From: an uncultured Flavobacteriales bacterium | Lineage (GTDB): Bacteria; Bacteroidota; Bacteroidia; Flavobacteriales_D; Crocinitomicaceae | DNA length: 8,900 nucleotides | NCBI GenBank assembly: GCA_913031405.1 | Contig: CAJWCX010000027.1 | Coordinates: 1 to 8,900 of the forward strand | Reading direction: 5' to 3' | Shown: positions 5,566 to 8,900 of the stretch, one piece after another | Numbering within the stretch: the first letter of the stretch is position 1 | How the letters are laid out: every line of letters begins with the position of its first letter | Notes under the pieces: model-generated | What the model saw: only the letters and a program-made list of their open reading frames with translations | What the model was told of the DNA's origin: nothing | Databases searched by the model: none | Program-made: the position numbers and the translations under genes

Positions 5566-7827
5566 TTAATTTAAAAGAATTTCATCAATAAAGGTCCATG
5601 GGTGTTGACCTGCTCCAGGTTTCTCATCTGGGATTACAATTTCGTTCTCAATTTTAAAGGAGATTTTTTTTGTTCTTTTGCCAATATCGAATTTTACTTT
5701 TTCAGTAAGTATTTGATTCATTGTGAATTCAAAATTTCTTTTTCTTTTTGATACGATTATGGTTATTTGTTTTGGCAAATAAATCCAAGAGCCATTTGAT
5801 TCAAGAAAACTAAGTTCGATTTGCCTAATTCTTTTCTTTTTCTGTAAATCGATTTCAAAAAGGATGGCGCTGGTATCAAATCCAATCCATTGATGTCCTC
5901 TCCAAGGCCGTGCCCCATATTGCCCGTCCAAAAGAACAGTAGGAGAGTAATTGTATTGAGCATTAGGTCGGGTTTTATATTGAATAGGATAGCCTAGCCC
6001 AATATGGTTTGATATTTTCAAATGTGTGCTTATTCCTGTTTTCTTACTCTTAAATCGATAACTGTTTTCTTTACGACTATTCTTAGTTCTATTTATGAGT
6101 AGTAATTCATTGGATTGAATTGAGAATTTCATCGGTGCTTTCCCATTTTTTGAATGAACTATGGTTTCGAATTCTTCATTTTCATCTTCGGATTGAAGCT
6201 CAATACCTATGCCGGTTTTTTCAGATGTGATTTGAATCACTGGTTTTAAGCTGGTTTTTGAATAGTTGACGTTTAATGCATCCAAGGCACTGAAATGGTT
6301 GTTCGATAGAATGTTGAAAAAAGTCTCAAAATTTGGTTTGCTTGAGCACCATAAAGCTTGACTTAATGCAATTGCTCTAGGATAGGTCATGTATTCGAGA
6401 TGATCCATAGATGAAATGTATTCCGTCCAAAGATTGGCCTGACCGCCTAAAATGTAGCTCGCCTCCGAAACATCTAATTCATTTGGGATCGGATTAAATT
6501 CATATACTTTCTGTAGAGGAGTATAACCCCCTATGGCCAAAGGCTCATCCCTAGATTTGCCTTGGTAATGATCAAAATAGCAATGTGATCCTGGTGACAT
6601 TACAACATAATTCCCTTGACGGCAGGCCTCAATACCTCCTTTAGTTCCTCTCCAGGACATAACAGTAGATTCAGAAGACAACCCTCCTTCAAGAATTTCA
6701 TCCCATCCAATTAGTTTTCGGTTTTTCTTTGTAAGGTACTGTTCTATTTTTTGTACAAAAAAGCTCTGCAATTCCGACTCATTCCTTAATTTATTGGAAG
6801 TGATAACCTCTTGGCATTCATGACATTTTTTCCATCTTGTTTTTGGAACTTCATCCCCTCCAATGTGAATGAACTTTCCAGGGAACAACTCCAATACCTC
6901 ATCCAGAATATTTTCAATAAAAGTAAAGGTTTCTTCTTTGGTGCAATAAATGTCTTCAAAAACACCCCAAACCCCTGGAACGTTGTTTTGTGACCCTGTG
7001 CATGAATATTCGGGGTAGGCGGCAAGTGCAGCGCGACTATGACCTGGCATTTCAATTTCTGGAACTATATTGATGTGTCGGTCTGAAGCATATGAAACGA
7101 TTTGTTTGATGTCTTCTTGACTATAGAATCCACCATAACGCTTAGAATCATAGGTTCGAGGGGATGAATTATAGTGGTTTTCTATTGTGCTATCTCTCCA
7201 AGCCCCAATTGAAGTGAGCCTTGGGAAGGCTTTGATTTCGATTCTCCACCCTTGGTCATCTGTAAGGTGCCAATGAAATGTGTTAAATTTATAACGAGCC
7301 ATAAGGTCAATGTATTTTTTGACCTCGTTAACTGTAAAAAAGTGTCTTGAAACATCTAAATGTAAACCTCTCCATTCAAACTTGGGGTAGTCTTGAAGAA
7401 AAGCTTTGTCAATGAAATTAATATCATTCTTGGTTTGAATCAGTTGGATTAGAGATTGAAATGCGTAGAATAACGCACGCTCATTGCTGTAGGATATAAT
7501 GATATGTTCATGAATATTGATCGAATAAAAATCTTTTGGAACGTTTAACGATTTTTGAAGAAGGATAAATGGATGCTTGTCAACCTCGATAATAGATATG
7601 TCATGGCTGCTTTTGAGAAGCAAATTAATTTGTTCTAAATCCAATCTAGAAATGCGATTCCCTGATTTATTGATCTTTTGTTGAATGGCAATTTCTTTAG
7701 GTATTGAAATACTTCCGTTACCTTTCTGGTAGACAACAGGGCTTGGTAAAACAGGACAAAGGTTGATTTGGCCATAAAACTGAACTGCAATGAAGCAAAA
7801 AACAAAGAGTAAAACAACTTGTTTCAT
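5566..7827 (-). CDS. Secreted beta-N-acetylhexosaminidase, glycoside hydrolase family 20
   Basis: This 753-residue GH20 exo-hydrolase should remove terminal GlcNAc or GalNAc from glycans such as chitin oligomers, glycoproteins or cell-wall fragments, using the substrate's acetamido group as nucleophile. Residues 1-20 form a signal peptide (MKQ, hydrophobic core, FYGQ), so it is exported, probably to the periplasm. An N-terminal GH20b-like domain (about 22-145) leads into the catalytic barrel (about 148-495). There I see WHLTDDQGWRIEIKAFPRL (186-204), PEIEMPGHSRAALAAYPEYS (256-275), the catalytic pair Asp325-Glu326 in HIGGDE, GWDE (374-377), MSWRG (390-394) and ANLWTEY (464-470). The C-terminal part (about 525-753) looks like a chitobiase C-terminal domain plus an F5/8-type C-like beta-sandwich (from about 612, with LLDGQYG and WIGFDTS). 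I see no type IX sorting domain and no lipobox. The gap to menB is 80 bases. Polymer specificity cannot be told. Confidence 0.94.
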   Translation of the reverse strand: MKQVVLLFVFCFIAVQFYGQINLCPVLPSPVVYQKGNGSISIPKEIAIQQKINKSGNRISRLDLEQINLLLKSSHDISIIEVDKHPFILLQKSLNVPKDFYSINIHEHIIISYSNERALFYAFQSLIQLIQTKNDINFIDKAFLQDYPKFEWRGLHLDVSRHFFTVNEVKKYIDLMARYKFNTFHWHLTDDQGWRIEIKAFPRLTSIGAWRDSTIENHYNSSPRTYDSKRYGGFYSQEDIKQIVSYASDRHINIVPEIEMPGHSRAALAAYPEYSCTGSQNNVPGVWGVFEDIYCTKEETFTFIENILDEVLELFPGKFIHIGGDEVPKTRWKKCHECQEVITSNKLRNESELQSFFVQKIEQYLTKKNRKLIGWDEILEGGLSSESTVMSWRGTKGGIEACRQGNYVVMSPGSHCYFDHYQGKSRDEPLAIGGYTPLQKVYEFNPIPNELDVSEASYILGGQANLWTEYISSMDHLEYMTYPRAIALSQALWCSSKPNFETFFNILSNNHFSALDALNVNYSKTSLKPVIQITSEKTGIGIELQSEDENEEFETIVHSKNGKAPMKFSIQSNELLLINRTKNSRKENSYRFKSKKTGISTHLKISNHIGLGYPIQYKTRPNAQYNYSPTVLLDGQYGARPWRGHQWIGFDTSAILFEIDLQKKKRIRQIELSFLESNGSWIYLPKQITIIVSKRKRNFEFTMNQILTEKVKFDIGKRTKKISFKIENEIVIPDEKPGAGQHPWTFIDEILLN

Positions 7828-7851
7828 GAGATTTAAAGGTAATTAATTTTG

Positions 7852-7874
7852 CTCAGTGATTTCTTTCCATTGAG
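7852..7874. repeat. Imperfect inverted repeat CTCAGTG-N9-CATTGAG in the divergent intergenic region
   Basis: The half-sites CTCAGTG (7852-7858) and CATTGAG (7868-7874) are inverted copies matching at 6 of 7 positions, with centres 16 bases apart. They lie roughly midway between the divergent starts at 7827 and 7926, just upstream of the likely -33 region of the CBS-like gene. The geometry would suit a dimeric regulator. No known regulator motif was recognised, and chance is possible. Confidence 0.35.
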
Positions 7875-7893
7875 TAGATTTAATCCAATCCAT

Positions 7894-7907
7894 TATAATT
7901 ATCTTTG
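7894..7907 (+). promoter_or_regulatory. Candidate Bacteroidota-type promoter for the CBS-like gene
   Basis: TATCTTTG at 7900-7907 is an exact match to the Bacteroidota -7 consensus TAnnTTTG. A TATAAT at 7894-7899 directly abuts it. The start codon at 7926 lies 18 bases downstream, leaving a short leader. The -33 element is weak: there is a GATTTAA around 7878 and a TTG at 7870-7872 that is further away than usual. The call rests on the consensus match and position only. Confidence 0.45.
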
Positions 7908-7923
7908 CAACAAATTGTAACAA
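7905..7923 (+). repeat. Short direct repeat TTGnAACAA, 10-base period, before the CBS-like start
   Basis: TTGCAACAA (7905-7913) and TTGTAACAA (7915-7923) are identical at 8 of 9 positions and start exactly 10 bases apart, about one helical turn. They span the end of the -7 element, the presumed transcription start and the short leader, ending two bases before the ATG. They could be a regulator site or chance in A/T-rich leader sequence. Confidence 0.3.
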
Positions 7924-7925
7924 TC

Positions 7926-8900
7926 ATGAAGATTTCAAACAACATTTTAGAAACTATTGGTAATACACCTCTCGTCAGGTTGAATAAAATAACTCAGGAA
8001 GTAGAGGCTACGGTTTTGGCTAAGGTAGAATATTTCAACCCTGGTAGTTCTGTTAAAGACCGTATGGCGGTTAAAATGGTAGAAGATGCCGAAGCAGATG
8101 GTCGTTTGAAACCTGGAGGTACAATTGTAGAAGGTACCTCTGGAAATACAGGAATGGGATTGGCTTTGGCTGCAATTGTTAAAGGATACAAATTGATTTG
8201 TGTTTCTACGGATAAACAATCTAAAGAAAAATTTGACATTTTGAGAGCAGTAGGAGCAGAGGTTATCGTTTGTCCTACGGACGTGTCTCCAGAAGATCCT
8301 CGGTCATATTATTCTACCTCTAAAAGAATTTCTGAGGAGACACCAAATTCTTGGTATGTGAATCAGTATGATAATCCATCTAATTCTATTGCACATTATG
8401 AACAGACAGGTCCCGAAATATGGGATCAAACAGATGGTAAAATCACCCACTTTGTTGTTGGAGTTGGAACAGGAGGAACAATATCGGGAGTAGGGAAGTA
8501 TTTGAAAGAAAAAAATCCAGAAATAAAGATTTGGGGTATTGATACTTATGGCTCTGTGTTTAAGAAATACCATGAAACAGGTATTTTTGATGAAAATGAA
8601 ATATATTCTTACATTACAGAGGGTATAGGTGAAGATATTCTTCCGGAAAATGTCAATTTTGATATCATTGATGGTTTTGAAAAAGTAACAGATAAAGACG
8701 CTGCTGTATATACTCGTAAAATGGCAAGAGAAGAGGGTATTTTTGCTGGTAATTCTTGTGGTGCTGCTGTAAAGGGTTTACTTCAGCTAAAAAAGCACTT
8801 TAAAAAGGATGACGTCGTAGTTGTCCTTCTTCATGATTCGGGAAGCCGTTATGTAGGTAAAATGTATAATGATGATTGGATGCGTGAACGCGGATTTTTA
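7926..8900 (+). CDS. Cystathionine beta-synthase / cysteine synthase-like PLP enzyme, truncated by the right window edge
   Basis: An ATG at 7926 opens a frame of 325 codons that reaches the last base with no stop, so the gene continues beyond the window. It is a fold-type II PLP enzyme of the CBS/O-acetylserine sulfhydrylase family. It carries IGNTPLVRLNK (11-21), the PLP lysine Lys44 in GSSVKDRMA, the substrate loop EGTSGNTGMG (69-78), the PLP-phosphate loop GTGGT (181-185), TEGIGED (231-237) and Ser277 in GNSCGAA. The sections MVEDAEADGRLKPGGTI, QYDNPSNSIAHYEQT and DSGSRYVGKMYNDDWM resemble cystathionine beta-synthase more than CysK or CysM. Such proteins in Bacteroidota often continue into a pair of CBS domains after DDWMRERGFL, exactly where the window stops. 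Cysteine synthase activity cannot be excluded. The gene diverges from the hexosaminidase gene and has its own promoter candidate. Confidence 0.92.
   Translation, partial: MKISNNILETIGNTPLVRLNKITQEVEATVLAKVEYFNPGSSVKDRMAVKMVEDAEADGRLKPGGTIVEGTSGNTGMGLALAAIVKGYKLICVSTDKQSKEKFDILRAVGAEVIVCPTDVSPEDPRSYYSTSKRISEETPNSWYVNQYDNPSNSIAHYEQTGPEIWDQTDGKITHFVVGVGTGGTISGVGKYLKEKNPEIKIWGIDTYGSVFKKYHETGIFDENEIYSYITEGIGEDILPENVNFDIIDGFEKVTDKDAAVYTRKMAREEGIFAGNSCGAAVKGLLQLKKHFKKDDVVVVLLHDSGSRYVGKMYNDDWMRERGFL

Noticed and set aside
7750..7770. Lipoprotein reading of the hexosaminidase N-terminus, using Cys24 in QINLCP
   Set aside because: The residues before Cys24 do not fit a lipobox (no small residue at -1), while FYGQ at 17-20 gives a reasonable ordinary signal peptidase site.
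7834..7841. TACCTTTA on the minus strand as a -7 element for the hexosaminidase gene
   Set aside because: It differs from TAnnTTTG at the last base, ends six bases before the ATG, which would leave almost no leader, and has no TTG at the right distance upstream.
7947..8573. Minus-strand open frames at 7947-8219, 7994-8239 and 8304-8573
   Set aside because: They are antisense to the CBS-like gene, whose plus-strand frame carries a continuous set of PLP-enzyme motifs to the window end.
1..8900. CRISPR array, tRNA or rRNA genes, insertion sequences, integrases, toxin-antitoxin or phage genes
   Set aside because: I looked on both strands and saw no repeat-spacer array, transposase, integrase or RNA-gene signature. 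The window is almost fully filled by housekeeping genes.

Overview
This AT-rich window looks like a chromosomal housekeeping segment from a member of the Bacteroidota, probably a flavobacterium-like lineage. Four things point there. One gene belongs to the TIGR02757/DUF2400 family, typical of that phylum. The RibBA and cystathionine beta-synthase-like proteins read like Bacteroidota versions. None of the start codons has a recognisable Shine-Dalgarno sequence. The best promoter candidate carries the phylum's TAnnTTTG -7 element. The lineage is inferred from familiarity with these families, not from a search.

Layout, left to right. Positions 1-531 (+) hold the end of an unrecognised protein whose frame is still open at the left edge. 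It meets a minus-strand gene train tail to tail, with a 4-base overlap. Read in its own direction, from right to left, that train is: a secreted GH20 beta-N-acetylhexosaminidase (7827-5566), an 80-base gap, menB (5485-4643), pepD (4639-3185), ribBA (3151-1937), a lolD-like ABC ATPase (1940-1284) and the TIGR02757 protein (1283-528). Gaps from menB onward are 3, 33, -4 and 0 bases, so these five genes probably form one operon. After a 98-base divergent intergenic region, a cystathionine beta-synthase/cysteine synthase-like gene (7926 onward, +) runs off the right edge without a stop.

How the genes work together. The operon joins cofactor synthesis (MenB for menaquinone, RibBA for riboflavin/FMN/FAD) with dipeptide breakdown (PepD), lipoprotein export (LolD-like) and a protein of unknown function. 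It looks like a growth-linked housekeeping operon rather than one pathway. The hexosaminidase works outside the cytoplasm on N-acetylhexosamine glycans and may be a separate transcription unit. The divergent intergenic region is the richest regulatory stretch, with a promoter candidate, an inverted repeat and a short direct repeat.

I found no mobile element, CRISPR array, RNA gene, phage gene or recognisable new defence or biosynthetic system. There is no gene-free stretch over 300 bases. The points most worth a second look are the single in-frame stop between lolD and the TTG-started TIGR02757 gene, the unidentified left-edge protein, the repeats in the divergent intergenic region, and the aspartate-type active site of MenB.
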